A stretch of DNA of 64,000 nucleotides from Vanilla planifolia (taxonomy: Eukaryota > Streptophyta > Magnoliopsida > Asparagales > Orchidaceae), in the NCBI GenBank assembly GCA_023846275.1, contig JAIUJO010000083.1, forward strand, positions 1,451,774 through 1,515,773, written 5' to 3'. The notes under the pieces were generated by a model. It was not told the origin of the DNA. It saw only the letters and a program-made list of their open reading frames with translations, and made no database searches. Below, in pieces: positions 22,515 through 34,203 of this stretch. The position numbers and the translations under genes were made by a program. Every line of letters starts with the position of its first letter. The stretch's first letter is position 1.

Positions 22515-22592
22515 TCATTGATTTATTAACCAACCCGGGAGAAATCTTAGTTATCTGTGGGGGCTCGGTCTGTTCGTTGGTATTTGTTTAGG
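22515..22592 (+). pseudogene. cob: Mitochondrial cob fragment (cytochrome b), N-terminal scrap
   Basis: The DNA AATCTTAGTTATCTGTGGGG, GCTCGGTCTG and GTATTTGTTTAG closely parallels the plant mitochondrial cob segment encoding NLSYWWGFGSLAGICLV, near residues 30-45 of cytochrome b of complex III. A preceding CATTGATTTATTAACCAACCC fits HLIDYPTPS with small changes. No further cob sequence is seen on either side, so this is a gene shard of about 75 bases. Confidence 0.55.
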
Positions 22593-24600
22593 CCTAACTT
22601 GGTCGACCTGATCATTATATTAAACTTTTTGGTCAACTTCTATCATCCTGAGGTTCTTAGAGTCAGAGAGTGACGTGAAAATGGAAAAGTCAACTTTCCA
22701 CATCAGCATTTGAAACCAACAATTCACATATATTTAAAAAGTAGCACTAATTATAGGAAGAACCAAGGCTCACGATTGGATATAATGTCATAATTTGATT
22801 CTTTTGTTGTCAGTCTCAATCAAGCCTAAGGAAAGTCTTCAACAGGAGTTAACTCAAAACGACTTGGACAGAAGCCAACTCATGACGAGCTTTGCTTCTA
22901 CTTCTTGGTATTGTAGCATTAAAAGGAAAACCTTCCTTGTGTTTAAAAGAGGGGGTGTACTTTTTTTGAAGTTCTGTCTTTCTTTTCCTTGATTATGAAA
23001 TTCTTAAAGAGAGTGGATAAGGAGACATTGAAATCTATGATTGAGTCATATGATCCTGACTCAGTCCTCCCTGTTTCAACTCAAATCAGGTGATTGGTTG
23101 AAAATGGAAAATTCTATTCCGTCTAATTGATCACCGACGTCGAATGCTTTAAGCATAGCCTCCTCGATGATCGACAATAATGTATATGAATAAGGAATAC
23201 AAGAAAAGATTTGATTGAAATTAAAATAGATAATTTATTTCTTTTCTTTATTTAAAGCGAGGCGTCAGCAACTGACAGGAAAAAGGCCTAAAAGCTAACA
23301 AAAAAAGAGAACTAAACTAATGGCCTCTTTTCGGTCTTTATACCAGGCATTCTTCTTATGTTATGAGGATCTCCTTAGTGATTCTTTCCTTTTTAGACCA
23401 ACAAAATCTCTTTTTGTTTTTGTTCTTGTTATTGTTGTGGCAATGCACGTAGTGAAGAAAGTGATGGAATGTAGATTTCCTTCGAAGTTGTTTTTTTTTT
23501 CTGAGAGTTAAGTGAGTCACTTTGACCCAATGCTTTTTTTTTATCCTAGTTGAGTCAGAATGACTGAGTGAGAAAAAGTGAAGAAATTAAAGAAAAAATG
23601 AAGAAATTAAAGAAAAAAAAGTGAAGAAATAAAAAGTTGATTTTGATATTTATTCAAGAAGAGCCACCTATGCGATAATGTATAAAGATACTGAGGAGAA
23701 GTCTCCAACTACACGACTCAAAAACTCTTCCTGGGGTGGGTGGGGATACCTATTCTTAGTCGGTAGTATGGCGAGCAGAGGGGGCATGGGTTTGCTGCGT
23801 GGACTTCCTATGCATTTTCTAATGGAACCCAGCTCTGGTCCGCCAAGCATCAAGGATGTTTGTCGGCACCCAAGCCATCGTGCGGGAGCACTACGGTTGA
23901 TCAGCTAGAGTTTGCTGGTTCCATGCCTGTTTCAATCAAATCAATCGTCTTTCTTTCCATTCGTGAGAATAGAAACTTCATCACGAGTTTCCTGTTCCAC
24001 TTTCTGTTTTTATAAAATGGTTTTCTTTTGTGCCAGTTTTAATTTGATCTCCGCTCGAGTCCGAGAATCCATATCCACTTTTTTTTTCATTTTGTTTTCG
24101 GGGCCTTCTCCGAAGTTTCTTCAAACCAAAAAGATGAAGAACAAGTTTTTTTTATGTGGAAAAAAATTTCTTTGACCGGTTTATGGAAAAAGGAAAAAGA
24201 TTGCGGCCGCTCTCATAGTTCTCCATTTCGAGTGCGATTGTATGTTATGTATGGCCGTGCAAGCAAAACCCACGGTGGAAGTGCCCACGGTGCAATAAGC
24301 ATCACCAACATTTGATTTGCCTACATAGAGTGCGATACGACTAGATGTAAATAAGGAGAGAGCGCTGTCTGTAGATCTATGTCTGGAAACTCGGGATCAC
24401 ATCGACTCTTATTGCTTTCATGAGTGCCTTTTTTCACCGCTTCATTTTCATGGTCACTGCTAACCAGGTTGCTCAATATTTCGTGCTCTTACTATAGTTA
24501 GACGATCTTCTTCTTTACAGAGCTTCATCCATGGTTTTCTTTAAGAATATCCCTGCATACAAAAGAATCTTCTACAACTAAACTAAAAAGACCTCTCAAG
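22593..24600. other. Mitochondrial-type DNA, no gene recognised
   Basis: Open frames at 22795-22992, 23320-23511, 23678-23908 and 23912-24175 are unassigned. The 23.7-24.5 kb part is GC-richer than the window average and looks organellar. A small tandem repeat is at 23571-23636. The right boundary of the organellar insert lies near 24.6 kb. Confidence 0.45.
23571..23636 (+). repeat. Short purine tandem repeat, about three units
   Basis: Three imperfect copies of a unit of about 22 bases, GTGAAGAAATTAAAGAAAAA and variants, follow one another. It is a simple purine-rich minisatellite with no coding meaning seen. Confidence 0.75.
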
Positions 24601-24645
24601 TACTAGGATAACTTCAAAAAAGCAGACCACACATCTCTTATATGC

Positions 24646-25125
24646 TCATACTGAAGGATGGTTCAGCCTTCTGCTCTTTATTGCTGCACAACTCTGAGAA
24701 TTTGACCCTAAACAAGTCGTGGTTTCAGCACTAGTGTAGCTTAGGCATGTGACATCCAGAACATCTACTAGAGTTTGTGGTTCCTTGGAAACCCTAGAAC
24801 TCCTCATTTCCACCAGCCAAATGTCTTGTATTGCTTTGTAGCATTTCATTACTTTGTCCTTCTTTGAACAAAGGAATCATAATTCCAAAGCATATATTGT
24901 TTGAGATATAAAGAATGCAGTAGCTCACCTTCTCCAGAAATCGTCAGAGGAATAGTCGTAGGGAAATAGAAGCCTTCCATTCCAAGTAGTAGAGATAGAG
25001 AGAGGAGCATTAGTGATTGTTGTCGGAGAAATAAAGGCGAAGTGGCACATGTTAGGGTTCCTGATTTCCAAATTGTTTAGCCATTTGTAGTCTCGCCCAA
25101 AATTTGAATCCAAAATCGTATTGTG
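24646..25125 (-). pseudogene. Fragment of an unidentified spliced nuclear gene
   Basis: On the minus strand an open stretch from about 25125 to 24929 reads YATNHNTILDSNFGRDYKWL, continues NNLEIRNPNMCHFAFISP, and ends RLLFPYDYSSDDFWRR. It stops at AG|GTGAGC, a consensus splice donor. A second open stretch at 24849-24646 could be a downstream exon or intron sequence. The amino-acid composition looks protein-like, but I do not recognise the family. It could equally be a captured or retained gene fragment. An AT-rich repeat shared with 53.8 kb lies to its right. Confidence 0.45.
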
Positions 25126-26384
25126 GTTTGTGGCATAGACATATTTTATTTGCTTAAAAATGACACTTTTGTTGATTCAAACTAAAAAAATTAAAAAAAA
25201 GAATATCTTCCTTACCAACTGATAAATGGTGTTGAAAAAGTTTTAGAATAAAAAATAGATTGTAGGATAACCACACATTTTCTAAGAAAATATATCTTTT
25301 ACTCATAAAATTTCTTGAATTATTGAATTCATTTTTTTTATATTTTATGGTTTATTTTGGTATATTAAATTTATGTTTAACTATAAAGATTAGAGTTTAT
25401 ATGACAGTTATATGTTTCTTCATGAATCTCCAATAAATTCTATGAATGTGAATGTCGTGTTATTACAAAATTTAAAATTAATATTAGTTGCAAGAATTAA
25501 TGTGAGAAAACATATAAAATTATTGTCATGATAAATGATAAAGATTTTTCATCAATGCATACTATAATAACACTATAATAATTAATATGTTTTTATTAAT
25601 ATTGTGCCTCTAAAAGATATGATAGGTCAAACAAAGAATGGGAAAATTTTGTTGTTGTGCCTCATATTAAAAGGAAGGTGGATAAATATTTTTTGCAAAG
25701 AATTAATTATATTTTATCAATCCTACTAATTACAAAATATATAATAAAAGCCATGTTACTTAAGAGTGTTGTCTAAACTTTTTTTATGCTACGGAGAAGA
25801 ATGAAAGTTGGTCCTTGTGCTAGATTGTAAAGCTCCTAATCACTTGATCTGAAAGAAATTGTTAAGTTTCATTACAAAAATTTATATTATGAATCATTAA
25901 ATTTCATTAGCATTTATAATAATGGATCATCTTTTGAAGAAGAGGTTCCATGAGAAATGAAAGAGCACAAAAGCCTACAATATAATTTAACACTTGATGA
26001 GAGAGACGAGTGATGAAAAAGCAATATTATTATTTTTGTTAACAAGTTTCTTACAATTTAGAAATGAATTGTCCCATATTAATTATTAAAAAAATATCTT
26101 AACATATATATATATATATTAGATACTATGATATTAAAATATCGAGACATTTTTGAAAAAAACCCACTTAACTCTAATGAAATTTTTTTAGTTTTATATT
26201 CTATGATATGATATCGATTATTAGTTATTGTTTTTACATGATATTGATATATGTTATTTTTTATCTTTTAAGGCTAATAATATCTCCTTTAGCTTTTTAT
26301 TATTAAGTTTTACTAATAAAATATGTGATGATTGATTTAACTTATTTTAGTTTCTATTTTTTAGATTTAGTAAATCCATACAAT
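25126..26384. other. AT-rich intergenic DNA
   Basis: No gene is seen. It contains the short dispersed repeat at 25285-25410 and a (TA) run at 26105-26120. The rest is low-complexity AT-rich sequence. Confidence 0.6.
25285..25410 (+). repeat. Dispersed AT-rich repeat, copy 1
   Basis: The words ATAAAATTTCTTGAATTATT, GAATTCATTTTTTT, TATATTAAATTTATG and TTAACTATAAAGATTAGAGTT recur in the same order and strand at 53780-53885. Both copies lie just to the right of a GC-richer protein-coding fragment, which suggests they belong to the same type of element. Confidence 0.7.
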
Positions 26385-26870
26385 ATCTATTGTAAGAAAA
26401 CAAGTACTTATGGAATTCTGCATAGGTATTGTTCACAAGATATATTTATTTTAGTGTAGGGTTAAAATTACTCTTGAATTCTTTTTAATGATGATAATCT
26501 CATTTTATATTGTTCATTAGATATATTTTTAATGTAAAAGTTCATTTATTCTTGATTCTGTGACACATTTATTTTAGTTTAAATTAAATTATTTAGTCAT
26601 TACTTGATAATGTTTCAAAAAATATCATAATATTTATGTAGAATGTTTTTTTAAGAAATGTAATCAAGATGTTACATTGTCATTTTTTAAATATATTTGT
26701 AGCACCTGATCAATATCAATAAGAAAACAAATCTTAATTTGAATAATATTTAAAAGTTTTTAAATAGTATTCAAATTGATTAATTAAGTTATTTTAAAAT
26801 GTAAATGCTTTTAAATTAGGTCTTTATTGTACTCTACTATTATTCAAAATATTCGGAGTTAAAACTGCTT
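26385..26870 (+). repeat. Direct repeat pair, copy 1
   Basis: This block matches 30340-30955 in order and orientation. Shared strings include ACAAGTACTTATG, TATATTGTTCATTAGAT, ACACATTTATT, TTAAATTATTTAGTCATTAC and TCTTAATTTGAATAATATTT. It has no coding potential. The second copy follows directly after the LTR-like copy B, so both may derive from one larger element. Confidence 0.8.
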
Positions 26871-27104
26871 TATTTAAATACAATACCTATCTTATACGAC
26901 ATATACATAATAATTTATCTCACACCAATGATAATAACCTCATAAAATGCAACATTTTGGTGTTACGCAGTTTTGATGAATAAACCAAGAATTAGTTCAT
27001 GCATTTCATTTATAAGTAGAACACAATGACCTGAATGAATCATGACAACAATACTACATTTTACCTTCCTGATGGCCATTAACACACACAAGAAAAACCA
27101 ACTC

Positions 27105-27235
27105 TTTATGGAAAAAGCCAAGAACTTGACCACCAACATTTTGCCCCATAGCTTCATCGTGGTCCAATATTCCATTAGGAGTTGTGATGACAATATAACC
27201 CCACTGCATAAAGGAAGGCAAATGATGAATTGCAC
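27105..27235 (-). pseudogene. RPS15A: Cytosolic ribosomal protein S15a (uS8) C-terminal remnant
   Basis: Read on the minus strand, the sequence gives [31 protein letters not shown] and QVLGFFH. This matches the end of eukaryotic 40S protein S15a ([37 protein letters not shown]). The family protein is 130 residues and ends at FFY-stop. Here the stop is replaced and one codon is inserted near the start. Only the last 40 or so residues remain, with no upstream exons visible, so this is a decayed gene piece. Confidence 0.82.
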
Positions 27236-27239
27236 GTAC

Positions 27240-28324
27240 ATATAATACTATTTGTTTGGTGTTGCATTTGCATAAGTCAAGTTTATTGATTAACCCACAA
27301 GACGAAGAGAAAAAATAATCTCAACTTTCAAAATAGGTACCAAATGGCTCTTAGATTATGTACATAACATTAATTCAATTTTAACTTTCCTTCACAAAGC
27401 CTAGAGAAGCACCAAACGAGGTAATCATATACAACAAATGTTAATCCAATCGATGAAGATCACTAGTTTAGTACGATCACACTATTTTTTGCTTCTATTT
27501 ATAATAACAAAAATCTAATAACTATTACCCTAAAAAAAATACATAGCTTATGCCAAACACATTTAAATCATCTACTAAGTATATCTATTACCCTAGAAAT
27601 GCATTGTTGAAAAGTGTTGTCAAAATATGTTGTTTAAATGTGACAACATTTGATAAACAATAAGGATAAAGCATTCTTAGAAAGGAACAACCATATATGA
27701 AAATAAAATTATCATTTAATTTTAAAATGACAAATAAAATATAAGCACAATAGTTATAAAGTGAAGTAAAAAAAATAATTTTATAATTTTTTAAGATGCA
27801 TAGGGCTATTACCTACAATGGCACACAACCCCTAAAACGTAGCTAAGTCCTACTGTTTGTGAACATTGTTTGTATCAAGTATATGCATTCACTAGCATGA
27901 AAGATAAGTAAAAAGAATTTTAATACATATTCATATATTTCAAAAATAAAAAATATCAAAAAACAATTTAAAATACAATCATACATGCACTTGTACTACC
28001 TCAATAATAAACTACCTTATCACATCAAAACTTATAATTAATCAGCTTTAATATTAAGAATAGTCAGTAACCCCACCAAATGATGTCTACTATATAAAAC
28101 GTTTTGATACTATTACACTCTATGTACTTAACACATCTTCATTAAGATTGTAGCACCTTAAGTCATTTTTAATACCTTATATTTTTGGTTTTTTTCTTCT
28201 CCTCTATCAAAATATAGAGTTTCTATAATTAGCTACTTCCTATTCAAATATTATGTGATTAGATTTAACTTTTCTAAACTATCTAAACTAATTGTCATCT
28301 TAAACTTATCCTCTATTGCACCAT
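27240..28324. other. AT-rich intergenic DNA
   Basis: No gene or structured repeat was recognised between the RPS15A remnant and LTR-like copy B. The sequence is low in GC, with scattered A and T runs. Confidence 0.6.
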
Positions 28325-30243
28325 TGTGTTTAATAAGTTAAGCATAAATGTTTATAAATATCTCATATAGGCTTACTTTAAGCATGTTAATATTCAATTA
28401 AGTCAAGCCATAAACTTTAAATGTCTAAAATAGTGATCCTCAAGGCTCATGGAGTCATGGCAAGTTTCAAAGAAATTAAAGACATGCACTAAAAACCATT
28501 ATACTTGAATTTCTCTTTATTTTTCTTGAATTTGATCTGTCCAAATTTTGAGATGACATGGCACACTAATAGTACTAATATTTAAAAATATTATAAGTTT
28601 AATAACTATTGAATTTTGATTTTTGGGCTAAGCATTATTGATGAAAAGCATAGACATTGGTATTTGATTTTAAAAACTTATTTAGAAATTATTTTTCTTG
28701 AATTTCTTGCCATATTTACTTAGGGCACTAGTAACACTATCATAATATAAAATTATTTTGGTACACTTATGTTCAAAGTTTTGGCATAAAAATTCTCAAA
28801 AAATACTATAAAACCACTTTAGTATCGATATTTTTCACTGTAGCATTTGGGCGGGTTGACCCGACTCAACTGCTGGTCTTTCCAGGCTTTAGGGATTTAA
28901 AAAAAATAAAATAAAAAATAATTCGATAGACCCGTAAGGGGCAATCGTAGCCTGAAGGTGAAGGAAGAGGGCCACAGAGAAAGCTGAACAAAATAGCGCG
29001 AAATCAGTCTGTAGGGAAAGCTGAAAAGAATAGTGCGAAATCAAGTCAACCAGGACCAAGTTATAAAATCTTGGTCGAGGAAGGGGGAGCCAACCCCAAA
29101 TGGCTCGAGAGACAAGCAAATCAGAATCCTTATAGAGAGCAATGACTACATAATTTGGGTAATATGGGATTAAATTCCCATCCTATTGTCAAAGAAGGAA
29201 GAAGGGCAGGTACGATCCGATAGCTTAGGTTAAGCCAAGTAAAATACTGCAAGTAAACCATAAAATGACAATCAAAAGCTTCGAACCTGAGGCAGATTCG
29301 TGAGACGATGCGAAACATGGAACCACTGTAGTAAGTTTCTAATTCAAGTATGTTATCGATACATTATTATAATAAATGCAGGACAACTTATGCGCGATCC
29401 AATGGCCCAGATCAAGGCCACCTAGATCCAACATCCAGGATTGATCTCGAACACTGAAAATGGGATTCAATCAAAAACAACCATTTCAGAATTCAAATCG
29501 AACGGTGACTACTATGTCTTCATTACCCAAACGTATAGTTCATTTTAGAGTCATTGAGAGTGGATTTAGAGCTCAAATTTAAGCTCTATAAATAGGAAAG
29601 AATGAAGAACTCCAAGATATTACCATTGTTAAGTTCTCAAAGCTTTCAAATCATAATTTCGAGCTATTTGAAGTGTGGATGATGCTTATAAACTCAGAAA
29701 GTGAAAGTTACAAGAAGAAACCCGAAATTGAAGGTTTTGCTTCAAATAGTTTCAATTTCTATTTACCCCTCTTTTTAGTTTTTCCTTGGAATTTTTATTG
29801 TATTGAGTGTGCCTCATACTTCTTTTAAATTATCTTAAGTTTATACTTTGTTGCCAATTTTTATATTTGTTTCCTTAGGGTAAGGGTATCGCGACAATTA
29901 AGCAAAAACCCGAGGTTTAAGCTGAGCCCAAAAAAAACTCAAGTAGGTTCGCGAATAGCTGTAGGTAAAATCCCAAGTAGGTTTGAGATGAGTCGTAAGA
30001 AAAATCTCGCTTGTAATTTGGTGATTTTACTAGCTTTTTCCCAACACTAGTTGTGGATGTAAGCTCTATTTTGAGTCGAACCATCTTAAAAATCTATTGT
30101 GTACTATTTTACTACACTTTCTTTTTCTAGCTTAAAAGATTTAAGTTTTAATTAACACCAAAAATTGAAAGAAAAATCTAAAAATTTTATTTCCCATAAT
30201 TCACCCCCTTCTTGTGCATTTACTTAAAGCATAAAGAATTTCA
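28325..30243 (+). mobile_element. Large LTR-like repeat, copy B (complete)
   Basis: This is the inverse of copies A and C. It begins TGTGTTTAATAAGTTAAGC and ends near ATTCACCCCCTTCTTGTGC and AAAGAATTTCA, the two points where similarity with copy C stops. Its length of about 1.9 kb is long for an LTR but within the range of large plant retroelements. A frame of 76 codons on the minus strand has no known relatives. No second LTR in the same orientation, primer-binding site or target duplication was found, so it may be a solo LTR or part of another repeat class. Confidence 0.6.
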
Positions 30244-30339
30244 TAAACCCATTTACTGCTCAAGTTAAGTTCAAAGTTTGCATTGAACATTTTTATGATG
30301 ATCTTATATTAGAATTAAGTCAAATTGAGATTGATGATA

Positions 30340-30955
30340 ATCTATTATAAACAGACAAGTACTTATGAAATATCTTTTATGATTAAATTATATAATGATA
30401 ATTGAATTTTTGTGGAAAGTAATGGTATTTTCTTAAATGAAATTTTATTTTTCTTATTTTTCAATTTTTGGAGTCAAAATTATTCTGCACATGTAATGTA
30501 AAAATTGTTATCTATGCAATAGTGACTTTTTGAATTAAACTTTTGTTTGAAAACTTTGATTAAATTTGCATTACTCTTGAGCTCTTTTTTATGCTGGGAA
30601 TCTCTCTTTATATTGTTCATTAGATTTATTTTTAATCTGAAAGTTTATTTATTCTTCATTTTCTGACACATTTATTCTAGTTTAAATTGAATTATTTAGT
30701 CATTACCTAATAAAGTTTTAAGAAATATCATAGTATTTATTTAGAATGTTTTTTGAGAAATGCAATGAGGTTGCATTGTCATTTTTTAAATACATCTATG
30801 ACACTTGACCAATATCAACATGAACGCAAATCTTAATTTGAATAATATTTAAATGCTTTTAAATAATATTCAAATCGAATAATTAAATTATTTTAAAATG
30901 TAAATGCTTTTAAATAAGCACTTTCTTGTGCCCCACTTTTATTCAAAAGGACCTA
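30340..30955 (+). repeat. Direct repeat pair, copy 2
   Basis: This is the second copy of the block at 26385-26870. It contains an extra stretch of about 130 bases near 30370-30550 relative to copy 1. It begins about 100 bases after LTR-like copy B. Confidence 0.8.
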
Positions 30956-32324
30956 TCACCGTTTGATAGGCTTTATATCATTATTAGTTGGGTGCCAACG
31001 AGAGGAAGTGACTTAGAGGCCTCCTTAACTTGTTCTGATGGCTTCTTAATCCAAAGGGTTTCCCTTGTGTTGATGTAACAATTGAACCCTACCATTGGAG
31101 TTTAATGTCTTTGAATTGTCTTTGCATTTGCCTTCTAAATTTTTCATATAAAATTGGTAAAATGCCCAAGCTCAATAGATTATAGATTCTCAATCACTGT
31201 CCACCCAGCTCAATTTACACTTGGGTTTGGCAATGTCAACCAACATTTTTTAAGTTATTGGGACAAGAAGTTGTCTATGTAAATTACACATTATTATAGT
31301 GCATCCCATGAGCTTTCAGTCAAACCTCAAGTCGAATCCCCTTTATTAAGAGATTGAATAGGAGATCTACCTGATCCTTAAGATGGCCCTAAACAATTTG
31401 ACGTAGAGCAATGCCTTAGGTGGATAATTCCAAAGGATACACTTTGGTGGTTACACTTTATATGGATGATCCATTGAGAGCAAAAAGGGAAAAGTAATAG
31501 TCCAAATTAGTAAAAGTGTTCATTTTGTGCACTCTTAACTATTGATAAAAAAAAAGTTTGATTTTAATAAATATTGTTCATTGATATAATAGACAACCTA
31601 TCTTTTATTCAAAAAATAACAACATAAATTCAATCTAGTCTACCTGAAGTCCCTTGATTGTGTGGACACCACTACAATGTCCTATTCCCTTCTACCCCAA
31701 ATGAACAACAATGCAAAATGAGTAATGCACTGCCTTCACCTCCACACTTCGCCATCCCTTCTGACACAAAAAATGAAAATGTAAAGCTTATTCAAACTAG
31801 GCTTCATGCTAGGATAAGGTTGCTTCACTTTACCATGTTTAACCAATGAAACAACCTTGGCAATTCTTCGTAGATTGTCAAATCTTTTGGAAGCTCAACA
31901 AGAGCCTTGTGCTAGAGTTTAGTCCAAGGCACCTACCATCAGGTAAGATTAATTAATAAGCTTGATCTAGCTATGAGGAAACTATTGAAGCCAATTAGCT
32001 CCTTGACCTAACAAAGAATTTTTTTCTCAATCCGATTAGAGGAAACTTGTTGTAGACAATTTCTCTAAGTTTCTTAGGAATTCTCTTATTAAAAGTTCAT
32101 GTAAGGATAGCCCATGTTGACCCTTTGGCCATATATCCATTCCCTTGCATTGCATTTTTGGAAAAGTAGAGTATGATGCCAAGCTTGCAAGTCTACATTT
32201 TGCATAGGGTTGGGCAAGCATGTTTGTGCATGTTGCTATTGCCTAGAAGATTCCAAATATGAGTTTCTTTAAATACCATAGAATATAAAGATTCAGTTAA
32301 GCCTAAACTTGCATTAAATAGCAC
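30956..32324. other. Intergenic DNA between inverted LTR-like copies B and C
   Basis: Short frames at 31658-31849 (plus) and 32036-32221 (minus) resemble no known protein. The region separates the two inverted large repeats. It may be a decayed retroelement interior, but no protease, reverse transcriptase or integrase motif is visible. Confidence 0.4.
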
Positions 32325-34203
32325 TAAAGTTCTTTATGCTTAAGATAATCCCACAAAAGGGGGGTGAATAATAGTAAATAAATTTTTTTTTCGATTTTTG
32401 GTTTCAATTAAAACTAAAATCTTTTAAAAAAGAATAAGAAAAATAGTACATAAAAGATTTTTTAGGTGGCTTGACCTAAAATTGAGCTTACATCCACCCC
32501 CAACTGGTGTCGGGAAAAAAACCACTAAAATCATCAAATTACAAGCGAGGCTTTTTGTACGATTCACCTCAAACCTACTTGATATTTTACCTATGGCTAA
32601 TCTCGAACCTACTTGAGTTTTTTCGGGCAAACTCAAACCCCGAGCTTTTGCATAATTGTCGGGATGCCCTTACCCAAAAGAAAGAAATACAAAGAATTGG
32701 AAAAACTTAATGAGAGAAATATGAGGCACACACAATACCGAATAGAGAGAGGAATAGAGATTGAAAAATAGATAGAGCAAAAACCTCTAATTTTGGGTTG
32801 CTTCTTGCAGCTTTTACTTTTTGACTTTGAAAGCACCGTATGCACTTGGAATTGCTCGATATAGTTATTTGAAAGCTTTCAAATCTTAGCAATGGTAACC
32901 TCTAGAAGTTCTTCATCACTCCTTATTTATAGAGCTTAATTTGAGCTCTAAATCCACTCCCAACTGCTTTAAAATGAACTAGTCGTTTGGGTAAAAGACA
33001 CAAAGCAGACACCGTTCGATTTGGAGACTGAAATGGATGTTTCTGATTGAATCTCGAATATACCATTCAACATCAATCCTAGCCATTGGATCTAGGAGGC
33101 CTTGATCTGGGACATTGGATCGTGCGTTGGTTTTTTGCATGTTTTCAAATAATGTGTCCAGAAATCAACTAAAATAGAAACTTACTGTAGTGGTTTCGAA
33201 TCCTCTTGAAGATTTGCCTCGGTTTTGAATCTCCTTCTTAGCTATTTTACTGTTATCATGCAGTAATTTACCTTGATTAATCGAAGCCATTCAATCGTAC
33301 CTGCCCTTCTGCCTTCTTTGACAATCAAATGGGAGTTTAGTCCCACATCGTCCAAATGTCTTTGCTATTGCTCTCTATAACACTTTCGGTTCATGTGCCT
33401 CTCGAGCCATTTGTGGTTTGGTCCCCCCTTCCTCGACAAAGATTTCATCACTTGGTTTTGGTTCACGTGATTTCACGCATGTTTTGGTCAGCTTTCTCTG
33501 CGGGCTGAGTTAGCACTTATTTCGCACTTCTTCCGTTCAGCAGCTGCAAGTTGATTTCTCACTTGTTCTGTTCAGCAGCGCTCTTCCTGCAGCCTTTTTG
33601 CTTTGCTCGCCCCTTTCTGGTCTATCATACAATTTCTACTTTATTTTTCTTTTTAAGTCGTCGGGTCTAGTCGACCCGCCCAACGCAACAATGAAAATTC
33701 TCGAGACTAAAGTTGTTTTATAGTGTTTTGTGTGAATTTTTGTGCCAAAATTTTGAAAATAAGTATACAAAAATAATTTCATATTATGATAGTATTACAA
33801 GTGTCTTAAATGAACTTGAAAAGAAATTCATGAAAAATAATTCTTAAATAATTTTAAAAAATCAAATAACGATGTTTAACTTTTGATCAATAATGCTTGG
33901 CCCAAAAATCAAAATTCAAAAATTATTAAGCTTATAACATTTTCAAATATTAATACTACTAGTGTGCCACATCATCTCCAAATTTGGACATATCAAATTC
34001 AAGAAAAATGAAGAGATATTCAAGTCTAAAAATTTTGATGTATGCCTTTAATTTCCTTTAAGCTTGCCATCAATCCAAGAGTCTTGAAGACCACTATTTT
34101 AGACATTTTAAAGTTCATTGCTTGAATTAATTTAATATTAATAATTTCACTTAAAGTAAGCCCAAATGATATATGAACATTTATGCTTGACTCATCAAAC
34201 ACA
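32325..34203 (-). mobile_element. Large LTR-like repeat, copy C (complete)
   Basis: This copy has the same orientation as copy A and is inverted relative to copy B. The left end contains AAAGGGGGGTGAATAATAG, complementary to the ATTCACCCCC end of copy B. The right end is CTCATCAAACACA, complementary to TGTGTTTGATGAG. Copies B and C differ at many positions and by small indels, so they are not recent. Direct flanking duplications are not evident. Confidence 0.6.

Larger units (their letters stand above)
1700..24600. other. Nuclear insertion of organellar DNA (mitochondrial with embedded plastid block)
   Basis: This region differs from its surroundings in base composition: it is less AT-rich, with many GAAAG and CTTTC runs. 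It contains plastid psbI, trnS, trnG, trnR, atpA and atpF (about 1.93-6.43 kb), plastid rps7 (16.9 kb) and mitochondrial nad5, nad3 and cob fragments. All protein genes are broken, which argues against a live organelle genome. Plant mitochondrial genomes routinely carry plastid DNA, so transfer of one mitochondrial tract to the nucleus explains the mixture most simply. Separate insertions of plastid and mitochondrial DNA are the alternative. The right edge lies near 24.6 kb, where a nuclear-type gene fragment begins. Confidence 0.8.

Noticed and set aside
1700-24600. Intact mitochondrial or plastid genome segment
   Set aside because: atpA, atpF, nad5 and psbI are all disrupted and the tRNAs have broken stems, so it is not a live organelle sequence.
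28325-34203. Complete LTR retrotransposon bounded by copies B and C
   Set aside because: The two copies are inverted, whereas LTRs of one element are direct; the 2.1 kb between them holds no polyprotein.
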